A DNA stretch of 64,000 nucleotides from Siphonodentalium dalli (GCA_032622095.1 CP136069.1:157161043-157225042), one strand, 5' to 3'. Numbered from the stretch's first letter, positions 23,359 through 35,179 are shown. Made by a program: numbers and translations. Notes: generated from the sequence alone by a model not told the origin.

Positions 23359-23540
23359 CCAAAATTAATTTCACTCTTGTCACTGATCAGGAAGCAGTGT
23401 CGTTCATGTTCAATGTGAAACATTGGGGGGAAATAAAGAATGACAACATAACTCACTAGCGATCAGAGTTTAGTTGTTATAGCTATGACATCAGATACAG
23501 ACCCGGTAAAGACAATGTTGCTGCTGATCCATCTGTTCAT
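23359..23540 (+). pseudogene. RNase H, second part, and tether (Ty3/gypsy)
   Basis: FTLVTDQEAVSFMFNVKH holds the TDQ motif with its Asp intact. SCYSYDIRYRPGKDNVAADP is the classic end of gypsy RNase H. One stop lies between (TAG at about 23457). Confidence 0.8.
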
Positions 23541-23549
23541 CTTAAACTC

Positions 23550-24053
23550 GTGACATTATACAGGAGCTGCATGATTCCTTGTGTCATGCTGGTGTAACTC
23601 GACTGATGCATTTCATCAGGTCGAATAATCTTCCGTATTCAGTGGAAGACGTGAAGTGTGTCGTGAAACAGTGCACTGTATGTGCTAAGGTCACCACTCA
23701 ATTCTTCACTTATCAATTTTAGGTTACGCAGCCTTTCAATTAAGAGAGTAAATATTGGCTTTAATTGATTTACCTTCATCATCTAGAAACAGGTATTTGT
23801 TAACTGTGGTTGATGAATTCTCAAGGTTCCCGTTTGACTTTCCGTGCTCGGACATAACATCAGAAACAATTAAATGCCTAACTCAATTATTTACCTTATT
23901 TGGAATGCCACCTGATATACATTCCGATCATGGATAATATCCGGTCTTTCATAAGCGCGCAAATCAAGTAATTTCTGAAATCACATAGTACTGCCTCTAT
24001 ATAGTACGTATATATAGAACAAAGCCGTATAACCCTCAATACAAAGGACAATG
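23550..24053 (+). pseudogene. Integrase, zinc-binding and core start (Ty3/gypsy)
   Basis: The zinc domain reads LHDSLCHAGVTRLMHFIR ... CTVCAK (His pair and Cys-x2-Cys). The core continues at 23755 with RNRYLLTVVDEFSRFPFDFP and LFTLFGMPPDIHSDHG, which holds the second catalytic Asp (about 23927). The position of the first catalytic Asp is degraded. The reading is cut at 24053 by foldback copy 2. Confidence 0.85.
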
Positions 24054-27000
24054 TAGTCCAGGAGATATTGGTCGACCTCTGCACCCCCCCCCCCAGGACT
24101 CAACTTCACCCCACTAATTTTCTTCCTTAAGGTATCCTCTAATTTTTTTCACTTGTTAACAAGAAAAAAAAGCGGCCGCAGAGACTCCAGACAAGATGGC
24201 GTCCATCATGGCGGCCATTTTTTTTAAATGCACCATGTCTCTTTGATCGCCGTTATAGTAAAGATGATATCACATGCGGTCTTGTTTTCTGCTCGATTCG
24301 TTATGCTAATATATAACTCTTACAAATTAGCCAAAAATCGGACACCAGAATCCAATATGGCGGCCAAGATGGCCGCCGAAATGTGAAAATATGCTATTTT
24401 TCTGACATGTTACCACCTTTCGTTTGTCTCTGTGGGAAAATGTTGGCATCTTTGCGTCATGTTATAAATTTATCATATAGAGGAGTCATTTTTGACCACA
24501 TTGGGGACCATAATATACATTCATTGCGGGATATTTTTGTCCGATATCACGTTTTCCCAAATGCCGGTATAATAGGTCAAAGCCGAATCTACGTTAATAA
24601 CGCGATGTAATGTTTCGAATCAATGAATGTTATTGCTATTATAACAACACCCATGCATATATATGTGCAGGAGATACCCGAGCTATGATTCCTCTTATAC
24701 CCGAGTTGAGGAATATTTACCCAAATCCAAGATGGCGGCCAAAATGGCCACCAGAAATAAAAAATCGCCGAAAATCGCCGATTTTAACATCAGTGAGCAT
24801 TATTGTCATGAAAACTCCACACCTGCTTACTATTGTGAGTTGGGAACACATAGGCGAAGAACTTTCCTTGTACCATATCCAAATAAAAGTACCCCAAATC
24901 CAAAATGGCGGACAGATTTTGAAAAATTACCGAAATTTCCTCATATTCACATCATTGGGCATTATTGTCGAGACAACTCCGTCCATGCGTATAGTTGAGT
25001 TGGAAGTGAAGTAATTACCTTACATCTCAAGCAAGAAATGGTTTTCCAAATCGAAGATGGCGGCCAAAATGGCGACCGAAATTTGAAAATACGCCTACAT
25101 TCCTTTACTTTCTTAGGATGGGCGTTATTGTTTCGCGATTTCTACCAACCATTACATGTTGATATGTATGAATTACTCATTAGGGTTTGGCAAGTGATAC
25201 TCACAGTCAATATGGCGGCCAAACTGGTGGCCAGAAATTGAAAAGAAGCCGATATTATCACATACTAATTTCAACTTTTTGTCATAATATCGATTTGTAT
25301 AGACGAAACGGTACATAATATAAGCCATATATTAGTTCCAATGTAAGTCGTAGCCTTTTGGAATGATGAAAACCCACAATCGCGATGTGGCATTTCAAAA
25401 TCCATTCTCCACTAAGGGCTCATACTGGCCGTAACCGTATATAGGTGCGCCGAATAGTCATATTATGACTTCCAAGAATCAAAACAACAGTACCTGAGCT
25501 TATTCTGAATTGTCACATTCAGCATTATCTAGACCCGTTTCCGTCTCTTCGTCAGATTAATATACCTCACTCACAACAACAGTTTACTACACTTCTTTGT
25601 AGAAGGGTGCCACTAATCGGAATGTTTCAAACAATACATATGCCGGTGTCCAGCTCACGTGTTTGTTTCGAAAGCTTGGAATTCTTAGCGAGCTTCATTC
25701 GTGGTATAGCTTATGGTATAATTCAGATGCTACTATAGGCGACATCTTGTGCGATACACTAGAAAGGTATTCGGTCTATGCGAATACTAGCTTTCAGAAG
25801 GACCTATCTATCTGCGTATTGTCAGCTTTGGTGGCCCAATGGGGATAACAACGTGTACACCTGGTGATCTTCCCAAACAGCCACTTCCCAATATATGGTT
25901 CATCAATTCGCATACTCATCTAATGCACTGACGTACCCGGACAACTTCTGAATATGGCTTCGAATGTTGAAAGCCCGACATTTGACGGATGCATTTCTGC
26001 TAAGGCGTAGAAGACCATAATGCATAATATAGCCAAACTCCTTGAACATGATCATAAGAACAAGCTTGTTGGCGTCCAGCAATCGTCTCACCGAACATAT
26101 CCAAGCAGATGCTAACAATACACACGGTGCTAGTTTGTGGGTATGTGTCATGATAGTGGAAATGAAATTGGACCATGACTGCACCGCCCCTTATTTTGTT
26201 ATGTTTTAGATTCAGACAGGATCTCATGTGTGGCTTTGCTTTCCTTGTATGCTAAGATTGTATGTTTCCATCCGTTTGGAAGCCGTTCTTAAACAGCTGA
26301 ACCAGGCGTGTGCCATTGGCTACTGCTATATAAACCCCACCAAGACTGGAGTATAGTCTTAAAGGCGATACCTTTGATAGTTTGATATGTCATACTCACG
26401 CTGCGTGGTATGGTTCAAGAAAGTACAAATGCTCTTGCATTCAGTTCAACAAACGTTGGTACACCAATTGATTTATTTGTAACATCACCATTGCGAACAT
26501 TTTCCTGCATGAGACATTAACTGCTATATTCTAAAGTGATATATAAAGCTATATGACCATAAAGGTCGCGTTTCCCAACGTCCACAGCCATTGCCATCGA
26601 GACTGTAAATTTTTCTTTAAATACATAGTGAAATAAATGCACCACAGTTCCTGACATTTTCTTGAATAATACCGCCAACATACTAACACTAACCGTGAGA
26701 GAGGATAACAAAAAACGCATACATTCATGCTATAAAGACATTATCCTTCAGTCCATCCGACTGTTTTGAGGGAGGCTAGCATAGTATTATCCAGACAAAA
26801 ATGTACGTAGTTGAATCAGAAAGGCTTCGAAACGGATGTGGAAATACAATCTTACCACACCAAATAAAACCGACACGCATGACATTCTATATCTTAAACA
26901 TGCACCAGGTGTAGGGGTGGTGTATACCGTGGCCCATTTCATTCCTACTATCATGGCGCATGTCCATAAACTAGCACCGCGAGCATTGTTCCTCTCTGCT

Positions 27001-29001
27001 GGGAGATATTCGACGAAACAAATGCGGGGCGTCACACAGGTTGCTTCGGATCATGGTCAAGAAGTGTGGTAGTCTGTACACTATGGTCTTCTCCTTGGCA
27101 GATAGACATCTGCCCAAGGGAATCAGACAGCTAGCAACCTTCGAAACACTGTCGAAGTTGTCCACATATGCCAATACGTTCGCTGAGTTTGTGAGTTGAC
27201 GAACCATCTATTGAGAAGTGACTAGCTAACTGGTTCGCCAGGTGTACATGTCGTTATCCCCATGGGGTATGAGACACATACATAGAGATGACCTTCTGTA
27301 AGCTTGTATAGTCATCGGTCATATGCCTTCATAGTTCAAGATGACGCACAAATATCATATTCAGCAAATATATAAAATCGTAAGCTAGACACCGGAAAAT
27401 GAATTGTTTGAAACGTTATGATTAGAGGGACCCTACTCCCAGGAAGTGGTGAATACTTTGTCGGTGTGAGCTACCTAGATTTATCAGACAAAGAAATGGA
27501 AGCTGGTCCATATAATTATGGACGTGACGTGGCAAATCAGAATCTGTTATCAGGTAATTGTTCTGATATAACTATACGCTTACGGCCATTATCGGCGCTA
27601 AGTGGAGAATGGATTTCCAAATGCCACATCGCGATATTAATTGTGGTTTTCATCTTTCCAGAAGGATACGAGCTATGTTATGCGTTTTGATACCTTCAAG
27701 TTGAACTGGTAGATGGTGTATGTACAGTTCGTCCATACATACCGATATTATGACAACAAGTTGAAATTAAGATGTGAAAATATCGATTTCTTTTCAATTT
27801 GTAGCCGCCAATTTAGCAACGATCTTGGCTGTGAGTATCAATTGCCAAACCCTAATGAATACTTCATGTCACTATTCCATATCAACATGTAATGGTGGAT
27901 AGAAATCGCGAAACAATAACGCCCATCGTAAGAAAGTAAAGGAATGTAGACTTGTTTTCAAATTTCGGTCGCCATTTTGGCCGCCATCTACGATTTGGAA
28001 AACAATTTCTTACATGAGATGTAAGATAATAACTTCACCTCAGTATTTCCAACTCAACTGTAATCATACGTGGAGTTGTCTCGACAATAATGCCCAATGA
28101 TGTGGATATGAGGGAATTTCGGTGATTTTTCAAAATCTGTCCGCCATTGTGGGCGCCATTTTGGATTTGGGGTACTTTTATTTGGATATGGTACAAGTAA
28201 AGTTCTTCGCCTAAGTGTTCCCAACTCACAATAGTAAGCAGGTGTGGAGTTTTCATGACAATAATGCTCACTGATGTTAAAATCGGCGATTTTTTATTTC
28301 TGGTGGCCATTTTGGCCGCCATCTTGGATTTGGGTAAATATTCCTCAACTCGGGTATAAGAGGAATCATAGCTCGGGTATCTCCTGCACATATATATGCA
28401 TGGGTGTTGTTATAATAGCAATAACATTCATTGATTCGAAACATTACATCGCGTTATTAACGTTGATTCGGCTTTGACCTATTATACCGGCATTTGGGAA
28501 AACGTGATATCGGACAAAAATATCCCGCAATGAATGTATATTATGGTCCCCATGTGGTCGAAAATGACTCCTCTATATGATAAATGTATAACATGACGCA
28601 AAGATGCCAACATTTTCCCACAGAGACAAACGAAAGGTGGTAACATGTCAGAAAAATAGCATATTTTCACATTTCGGCGGCCATCTTGGCCGCCATATTG
28701 GATTCTGGTGTCGGATTTTTGGCTAATTTGTAAGAGTTGTATATTAGCATAACGAATCGAGCAGAAAACAAGACCGCATGTGATATCATCTTTACTATAA
28801 CGGCGATCAAAGAGACATGGTGCATTTAAAAAAAATGGCCGCCATGATGGACGCCATCTTGTCTGGAGTCTCTGCGGCCGCTTTTTTTTCTTGTTAACAA
28901 GTGAAAAAAATTAGAGGATACCTTAAGGAAGAAAATTAGTGGGGTGAAGTTGAGTCCTGGGGGGGGGGGGTGCAGAGGTCGACCAATATCTCCTGGATTA
29001 A
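24054..29001. mobile_element. Giant foldback element, copy 2 (inverted relative to copy 1)
   Basis: The ends are TAGTCCAGGAGATATTGG at 24054 and its complement ending at 29000-29001. ATG stands before the left end (24051-24053) and after the right end, and integrase reading continues across the pair. Arms of about 2.4 kb carry GGCGGCCAAAATGG modules (near 24192, 24354, 24730, 24902, 25056, 25210 and mirrored). The two arms differ from each other. The inner left arm (25850-26260) matches the right arm of copy 1, while the inner right arm (26880-27300) matches the left arm of copy 1. Copy 2 is therefore the same element reversed. A ~350-bp central piece (26470-26820) has no clear partner. No protein domain was recognised. 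Confidence 0.85.
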
Positions 29002-29440
29002 TGCGAATGCTATAATTATAATGGTATTAATTGGAAGGCAGTTACATATTGGCTCTTCATACTGAGGGATTGAAAGACACTGAGTGGAAATTTGTTTTGC
29101 ATGATGCACTGCATTCTGTCCGTAGCCTACTTTACACTACTACTACTACTACAATCGTGCTACTACTACTACTAACTGCACCCCTCACGAACGATGTTTA
29201 GGATTTCATCGTAGGTCCTCTACTGGTCGATCGATAGTTCGATACCTACATCGCTTATGGAGCCAGATACTGTTGAGAAAAAAAACATGTGAGAGCCAGC
29301 AAGTATGACCCGCGTGTGGCGGACGAAGTTGAGTTATTGGAGGCCAATCCTACTTATGCACATGTTCCTCGTAAATCAACAGTATCTCTCAGAGACTTGG
29401 CTCCTTTGGTGGTAACGATAGTTTTGGTATCAAACCCACT
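29002..29440 (+). pseudogene. Integrase, core end and C-terminal region (Ty3/gypsy)
   Basis: The reading includes the region of the third catalytic residue at the junction, then WKAVTYWL-like and TEGLKDTEW-like core residues. The CESQQ/RASKYDPRVADEVELL block (about 29290-29340) and TVSLRDLAPL (about 29385) form the C-terminal part. An (ACT)n tract at 29139-29181 interrupts it. Confidence 0.75.
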
Positions 29441-29710
29441 GACATTGCACAAACTAAGTCTGACAATGTTCCAAGTTTAAATCAGAATGCGATTCAGCAG
29501 TCTGGTGCTTCAGAGCAAGACCTTCAACTAGAATAAGCAAGCACCCTGATCGCTTGGGTGCTAAGTGACTGCTGTGTTGAGAGTTAAAGGCTTGGAGCTT
29601 TTCAATAATTCTAAATTGTGGTACTTTTCTAACTTGGAGTTTTTGTTCAGACTTGGTTACCACGGAGAACTTTAATATTGACTGACAGTTATTTTTCTTT
29701 ACTGTGACAG

Positions 29711-29856
29711 GGGGGGGGGGGGGGTGTGATGAACTTCACTGTTTATTTTGTTTTCCTGTAGGGATGACCTAATGTATAACCAGCTAAAGTTTAGTTGTGT
29801 AATAAAAGTAATTCCCTGAAACTGGACTCTATTATAGCCTCACACTCTTCAGTACA
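29711..29856 (+). other. Polypurine tract and possible 3' LTR
   Basis: A run of 14 G (29711-29724) is followed by TGTGATGAACTTCACTG. An AATAAAAG signal (about 29801) and a CA end near 29856 come after it. TG...CA limits and the position just after integrase suggest a short 3' LTR. No matching 5' LTR was found, so the limits are uncertain. Confidence 0.45.
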
Positions 29857-29959
29857 AGCAGTTGCTGGTGGATATCCACACTGTCATCGCGTTTAATAGT
29901 AGTAGTGTTTACAGCAGGCTTTACTTTTTCTGGCATTTTGATTTAGAAGATCCATAGTT

Positions 29960-30480
29960 ATGAAGTTTAATTGGTGATGGTCGGATATGGGAGTTGTCTG
30001 TAGGGTGTGCCGAAGGATTTAGTCATATAAAGAGTAAAATCCATGACGGCCATGTTTTAAAATAAAATTCTGTAAAATTCTATAGCTCTCATCTAGAGGT
30101 CACACCGAATATCCATATGAAGATTGGTGGTGATAGGACGAGGGATGTGGTCTGCAGTGTGCCAAAGGATTTAGTCACGCAAAGAATAAAATCCAAGATA
30201 GATGCCGACGGGCATGTTTTAAAACGAATTTCGGTCAAAATAGGAGGCCCCCAACTAGATGTCACCCCAAGGATCCATGCATATGAAGTTTGGTGACGAT
30301 CGGATGTCAGATGCTGGCTGCAGGGTGTGCCAATGGATTCAAATTTTAAATCCAAGATGGCTGCTGGCGGTCATATTTTTTAACGAATTTCAGTCAAAAT
30401 AAGAGACAGGTCACCCTGAAGATCCATATGAAGCTTGGTGACGATCGGATGAGAGATGTGGTCTGTAGGGTGTGCTAACG
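29960..30480 (+). repeat. ~160-bp tandem repeat, locus 1
   Basis: About three units share GATCCATATGAAG, TTTGGTGACGATCGGATG, the GTGTGCCAAAGGATTTAGTC stretch and ATCCAAGATGG. The same unit occurs at 36690-37100. The class is unknown. Confidence 0.7.
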
Positions 30481-30484
30481 GAAT

Positions 30485-30964
30485 TGTTGAAGGACGAACT
30501 TCGTCAAGTTGAGCTCAAATGGCGGACATACCTCATAATCGCAGGTTTACTGGCTGGTTCCAATGTACTAAATATCTGTGCCAAGTTTTTAAAAAAATTG
30601 CCTGAAAAATGTAGGAATAAAAGCTCCAACAAAGTTGCATCATGGCCGGATAAGCGGATTCCTATCTACCCTACCCATAACTTTGTTATGGGTATAATTA
30701 TGGTTAATCAGTTTCTGGTGGATATCCATATTGTCATCGCATTTTGTGGTGTCTACAGTAGGTTTTACTTTTTCGGGTATTTTGTTTCCGATTACAGCCA
30801 CTAAGAATTGATGGAACAAAGCTTTCTGTTTATGGCTGCCACCAATTTTCTTGATACTTACAGCAGGTTTTATGTTAATTTCCTGCCTACCTGTCAAGTC
30901 GGATTCAATGAACGATTGCAGGGGTTTATCTGTTATGCTTCAACCCAAGCCTCCAAATATTGTG
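30485..30964. repeat. Mixed dispersed repeats
   Basis: A piece of the 16125-type repeat (AAAAATGTAGGAATAAAAGC, 30605) lies here. So does a ~85-bp segment (30704-30792, CTGGTGGATATCCATATTGTC...) that also occurs directly after the putative LTR at 29865-29945. Confidence 0.55.
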
Positions 30965-31241
30965 TGTCATTTGCAGGATGAGGTCTCCAGATGGGAAAAA
31001 TAGTGACGCTAACCAACACAGTGGGCTAGCATCACCAAATTCACCCTCTGGGAACCTCAGATTGAAGTTCTCCAGTTGAAGTTGATGATGTTCACCAATT
31101 AGTCACCTCGATTATGCATTTTATCTTCCGCCAATTAGGGGACATAGAAACTTCCCATAAGGGAAACAGTAACTAAAAGCATCATTAATTTGTGACTATC
31201 GATACTTCCCAGAAGATGAGGCCTTAGCAGAATGAGGTCCG
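30965..31241. mobile_element. Family D MITE, copy D2
   Basis: The left motif pair is at 30978-31062 and the interior (AGTCACCTCGATTATGCATT) is intact. The right motif is only started (GCAGAATGAGGTC at 31228). Outer ends are missing. Confidence 0.65.
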
Positions 31242-31290
31242 CTATTGTATCGGCAGTTTCGTTTGTATCCAATTGTAGTTTTTTTGTACT

Positions 31291-31534
31291 TTAACCCTCT
31301 CTATTCTAAATACTCATTGCCCGGTAGTTCCCTTAGGAAATGTTCAGATAGGTCATTTGTTGAACTTATTATCGGGACATTTCCCCCATCAAGGGCTCCT
31401 TTGCACTTGTATTAGCTTGTCGCCTGTCTGTCATCTGCTGTTTTACCTGAACATGCCTTCAAATGAATAATAGACATTCCAATGAATACTTTGATAATTG
31501 AATTGGAGAAACCATTAAATAAATAAAGGGTTAA
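31291..31534. mobile_element. Family C MITE, copy C2
   Basis: TTAACCCTCTCTATTCTAAA at 31291 and AAATAAATAAAGGGTTAA ending at 31534. TTAA on both sides suggests the same insertion chemistry as families A and B. Confidence 0.7.
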
Positions 31535-31839
31535 TAGCTGAAAAGATGTGTTTTCCACAGGTAAAATCAGGTGTGACCAGGTAGACATATCAAAAGGAAA
31601 TCACAATGCATGTCAGAATGATTCAAATATTTATTTACACTGTATATCAGTCCACATCCTTACATACATCATAATTATCATAGAACAAACTTGAGTTGGG
31701 AAAGTCCCAGTGGGAGCAATGGTCTCCCTGCATTGCAATTGAGCTACGTTAAGGGTAGCAATATTAAGATATATTTTGAAAAAAAAAACCCACAAGAAAT
31801 AGCTCAGACAAAATTAAGCATGTTGCGAAATATTTCTGT
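31535..31839. other. Intergenic DNA
   Basis: Nothing supported. Confidence 0.35.
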
Positions 31840-32020
31840 CGAAAAAAAGAGGGAATAACTCTGCTAAAAACGTTGGATTGAGCTCATAATAGGAGGTTTT
31901 GAAAAATTGACCACAAAATGTAGGAATACATAGCAAAACATTTGTAAGTCGAAAAAGGGGGATAATTCCTCAAAAGGTGCACAGGTTCCCATGGTACTAA
32001 ATATCTGCGCCAATAACTTT
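31840..32020 (-). repeat. Reverse copy of the 149-bp repeat seen at 16125
   Basis: GGTGCACAGGTTCCCATGGTA, GTCGAAAAAGGGGGATAA and AAATGTAGGAATA match the complement of 16125-16420. Confidence 0.7.
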
Positions 32021-32130
32021 GGAAATACAATTGTATTCAAGAAGAGTAATGTTCTATTCTAACAATAGGGAGGTTTAGATCAAGGACTTCTAATTCCAAG
32101 CTTCAGGCGCTATCACCTACATACAGTCAG

Positions 32131-32530
32131 ATACAAGTCTGAATTTAGTGTGTCTGACATTTGCAGAGGTCCCCAGAGGGTGAATTTAGTGACGCTATAC
32201 CGCATGGTGGGCTAGCATCACCAAATTCACCCTCTGAGAACCTCATTCTAATTCGACCTCAACTACCATGGGAGTCCTAGGATCAGATTGAAGTTCCCCA
32301 GTTGAAGTTGGTGATGGTCACCCATTAGTCACCTAGATTATGCATTTTATCTTCTGCAAACTAGGGGATATAGAAACTTCCCAGACGGGGAGAAAACAAA
32401 TGTTAATTTGAGACTACAGATACTTCCCATAAGATGAGGCCTAAGCAGAATGAGGTGTGGGGTTGCATCATTAAATTCACCCTCTTGGGATCTCACTCTG
32501 CAAATGACAGACACACTATTTGCAGGCTTG
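32131..32530. mobile_element. Family D MITE, copy D3
   Basis: Nearly complete, from CAAGTCTGAATTTAGTGTG at 32131 to TATTTGCAGGCTTG at 32530. It has motif pairs at both ends and the 'ctaggatcagattgaag' interior between them. Confidence 0.75.
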
Positions 32531-32608
32531 GTGCCATTAACTACAGATGGTCAGATGATGCATGTGATCATCAGATGTTCTTGCATATCAATAAAGATGG
32601 ATCATGAC

Positions 32609-32983
32609 AGGGACCAGCCTAGGGGGCGACGTGGGCGAAATGGTCGCCCTGTGTGGCTGCAAGTCGCCCTGAAATGACGTCAGGGAGAAGTGGATGTCTC
32701 CCTATAAACAAATATGTTTTTTTTAGTTAAATTTTTAATCTCCCTGAAAATTTGGTGACTGGATGATCTACTGCTCAGCATAACACTTCCAGTTTATCCT
32801 CACCCATGTAGAAAATCTATTGTGGACATAATAACAGCTAAAACAATCAGTTCTAATCAATAGTTACTAGCGACAAATAGTCGCACTAACGCTCCACTTC
32901 TCCCTGGTAAGCGCCTACTTCTCCTTATTTTTCCAAGAGGGAGAAGTCACTTCTCCCTATATTTTGACCCTAGGCTGGTCCCT
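32609..32983. mobile_element. 375-bp element with perfect 10-bp duplication
   Basis: GGATCATGAC flanks both ends (32599-32608 and 32984-32993). The ends are AGGGACCAGCCTAGGG and its near-complement CCTAGGCTGGTCCCT. The interior is rich in GGGAGAAGT/ACTTCTCCC words in both orientations. Long duplications of 9-11 bp are typical of Mutator-like elements, so a MULE-type MITE is likely (inference). Confidence 0.8.
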
Positions 32984-33039
32984 GGATCATGACTATGCGT
33001 ACACAAAGTCATCAATCTAAATCTCCTTAATAATTGGTA

Positions 33040-33273
33040 TCAACCCTTTCATTATGGGAGTTGCGCTAGTTCGGCATTAAAGATCCTGTGCCAGTGCATT
33101 CTCTTATATATGCGAGTCTCACATATTTGAGAGAATTCACTGGCTTTGAACGTCAAGGTAAATATTGTTAGACCAATACATTCTCTTATATATGCAAGGC
33201 TCCCTATGTGAGACTTACATATATAAGGGAATGCATTGGCACAGTGTTGTTGCAAAATTCCACGAAGGGTTAA
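33040..33273. mobile_element. Family A MITE, copy A4
   Basis: The left TTAA has changed to TCAA; the right TTAA is at 33270-33273. The first hairpin has lost its centre (33094-33145); the second spans about 33172-33240. Confidence 0.75.
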
Positions 33274-34270
33274 GGAGTTAAGACACAATTTGAATACAGA
33301 TGTGTGAACAGCCAAAATAACACCCTACACCAGGGAGCAAAATTTTACCATACATGGAAGAACCCTGTCAATTTATATAATAGTTAACAATCAATGTATA
33401 TACATATCCATAAATTGGCATGATGATGGTGGGAATATATTGACAATCGTGTGTATGTAATATAAATTATCTATAAGCAACAGTTATATCCAGTCAAATG
33501 ATGATAGACATTACTAGAACTCATTCTCTCCAGGTTTAAAATTGTTATATTATCAATAAAATGACTAGATATATTAGTTTCCAATTATGATAGCTGAGAT
33601 TAGTGAGCACAGTTCTTATTCCCATGTTTAGGGATGAAGAGGTCACTATCACCAGAAAGGTGGAAAGAGGTACACCGCACCTACATGTAACTTTTAAAGC
33701 GCTATATATGAAATTGGGTGGACAAATGAATCTCTGATGTCTTGTTAACATAAAAAGCAAAAATATGCTGACTATATGCATTGGGTTATCAAGTTTGCTA
33801 CAAGTTTTAAATTGCTGTATGGACTCTTAAATGATCTTAACCAGTATCTCCAAAATAGGAACATCTGCTGATCGTATGAATCAGCAGCTATTAGTGACCC
33901 AAGTTAAAATTTTACAACCTAAACCTCTCTCATCTCAGTTGAAAAAGAGCATACCAATAGCGAAGACAAAATTCATCACAGGCATTGATTTTTCTTTCTA
34001 TAATGCCACATTCTCTCTATTTGTCCTCCAAATTACATTCGAAGGACAAACGGAGGGAAATGAATTAATAACCATCCCTTGTTCTCATACTCATAATTAT
34101 TACAATGATAAGATTTGTTGATTTTGTAATCATTTACAAATCAATAAGACTTGGCCCAAATAAAAGGGTTTATTATAAAATAACTGGCCTTCGATATAAT
34201 ACCAATTAGTTGGACCCAAATCAAATTATTTGATATAATTACAATAATCATGGCTGCTTGTATTGATTGA
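33274..34270. other. Intergenic DNA
   Basis: A 96-codon frame at 33831-34121 has no recognisable domain. No repeats were recognised. Confidence 0.35.
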
Positions 34271-34611
34271 AAGCCTGACTATAGTGTGTCTGACATTTAC
34301 AGAGTGAGGTCCCCAGAGGGTGAATTTAGTGATGCTACCCCGCACAGTTTTCAGTTACTTTTTCCCTTCTGTTCAGTTTCTATATCCCCTAATTTGCAGA
34401 AGATAAAATGCATAATCGAGGTGACTAATGGGTGAACATCACAAACTTCAATTGGGGAACTTCAATCAGATCCTAGGTCTCCCATATCAGTTGAGGCCTA
34501 AGCAGAAGGAGGTTCCCCCGAGGGTGAATTTGGTGATGCTAGCCCACATCACTAAATTCACCAGCTGGGGACCTCATTCTGCAATTGTCAGACACACTAT
34601 ATCCAGGCTTG
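34271..34611. mobile_element. Family D MITE, copy D4
   Basis: Outer ends AAGCCTGACTATAGTGTG and CACACTATATCCAGGCTT are both present. The interior is in the reverse order to D1. Confidence 0.75.
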
Positions 34612-34659
34612 TATTGATTGTACTCAAGTCTAACTGGTTTGGTAGAAATACCTTCATTT

Positions 34660-34922
34660 TTAACCCTTTCATGACGGGAGCTGCGCTGGTGCAGCATTGA
34701 AGATCCTGTGCCAGTGTATTCTCTTAAATATGCGAGTCTCCCATAGGGAGCCTTGCATATATAAGAGAATGCACTGGCTTGCAAGGTCAAGGTAAATATT
34801 GTTAGACCAAGGCATTCTCTTATATATGCGAGACGCCCAATGGGCGAAATACATATATAAGAGAATGCATTGGCACAGGGTTTTCGCAAAATTTCAGGAA
34901 GCTCCAGTCATCGAAGGGTTAA
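34660..34922. mobile_element. Family A MITE, complete copy A5
   Basis: TTAA at 34660-34663 and 34919-34922. The second hairpin (about 34806-34874) has core CGCCCAATGGGCG where other copies have CTCCCTATGGGAG, again paired changes. Its last TTAA is shared with the next element. Confidence 0.85.
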
Positions 34923-35179
34923 CCCCTTCTGTACTAAATTGATTATCTCATTCATTTCCAAAAGTACACATTAGAATGGTCTATTATTCATCAGGAGGAA
35001 TGTTCAGGAAATATAATCAGACAACAGATAATAAGTGCAGAATTATTCCTATTTATTGATGAGAAATGTTCAGATGAAAAGTTCAACAAACAGCATGTGA
35101 CCATCTATTGAAATTATTTTATCTGAACATTTCTTAAGGAAACTGCTCATCAAGGAGTATTTAGTATAGTAAGGGTTAA
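34919..35179. mobile_element. Family C MITE, complete copy C1
   Basis: TTAACCCCTTCTGTACTAAAT to TTTAGTATAGTAAGGGTTAA, with TTAA at 34919-34922 and 35176-35179. The interior has several inverted segments around ATGTTCAG/CTGAACAT. Confidence 0.8.

Larger units (their letters stand above)
13940..29856 (+). mobile_element. Decayed Ty3/gypsy retrotransposon with nested insertions
   Basis: Gag, protease, reverse transcriptase, RNase H and integrase segments follow in the standard Ty3/gypsy order on the plus strand. A G-rich polypurine tract and a possible 3' LTR come after them. All parts carry stops and frame breaks. The element is opened by at least five insertions: a 6.3-kb element in the protease, a family D fragment and a hAT-like MITE in or after RT, a family B MITE in RNase H, and a giant foldback in integrase. 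Without the insertions the body would be about 4 kb. No 5' LTR was found. The pieces are described separately and are not joined here. Confidence 0.85.

Noticed and set aside
15091-29001. Frames of 90-134 codons in the foldback arms, some on both strands
   Set aside because: They are shared between arms as mirrored non-coding similarity, broken at different places in each copy, with no recognisable protein motif.
24054-29001. Recent segmental inversion of host DNA as the source of the foldback pair
   Set aside because: Shared exact terminal words, a third end fragment at 13641 and an ATG duplication in a retrotransposon frame fit transposition better.
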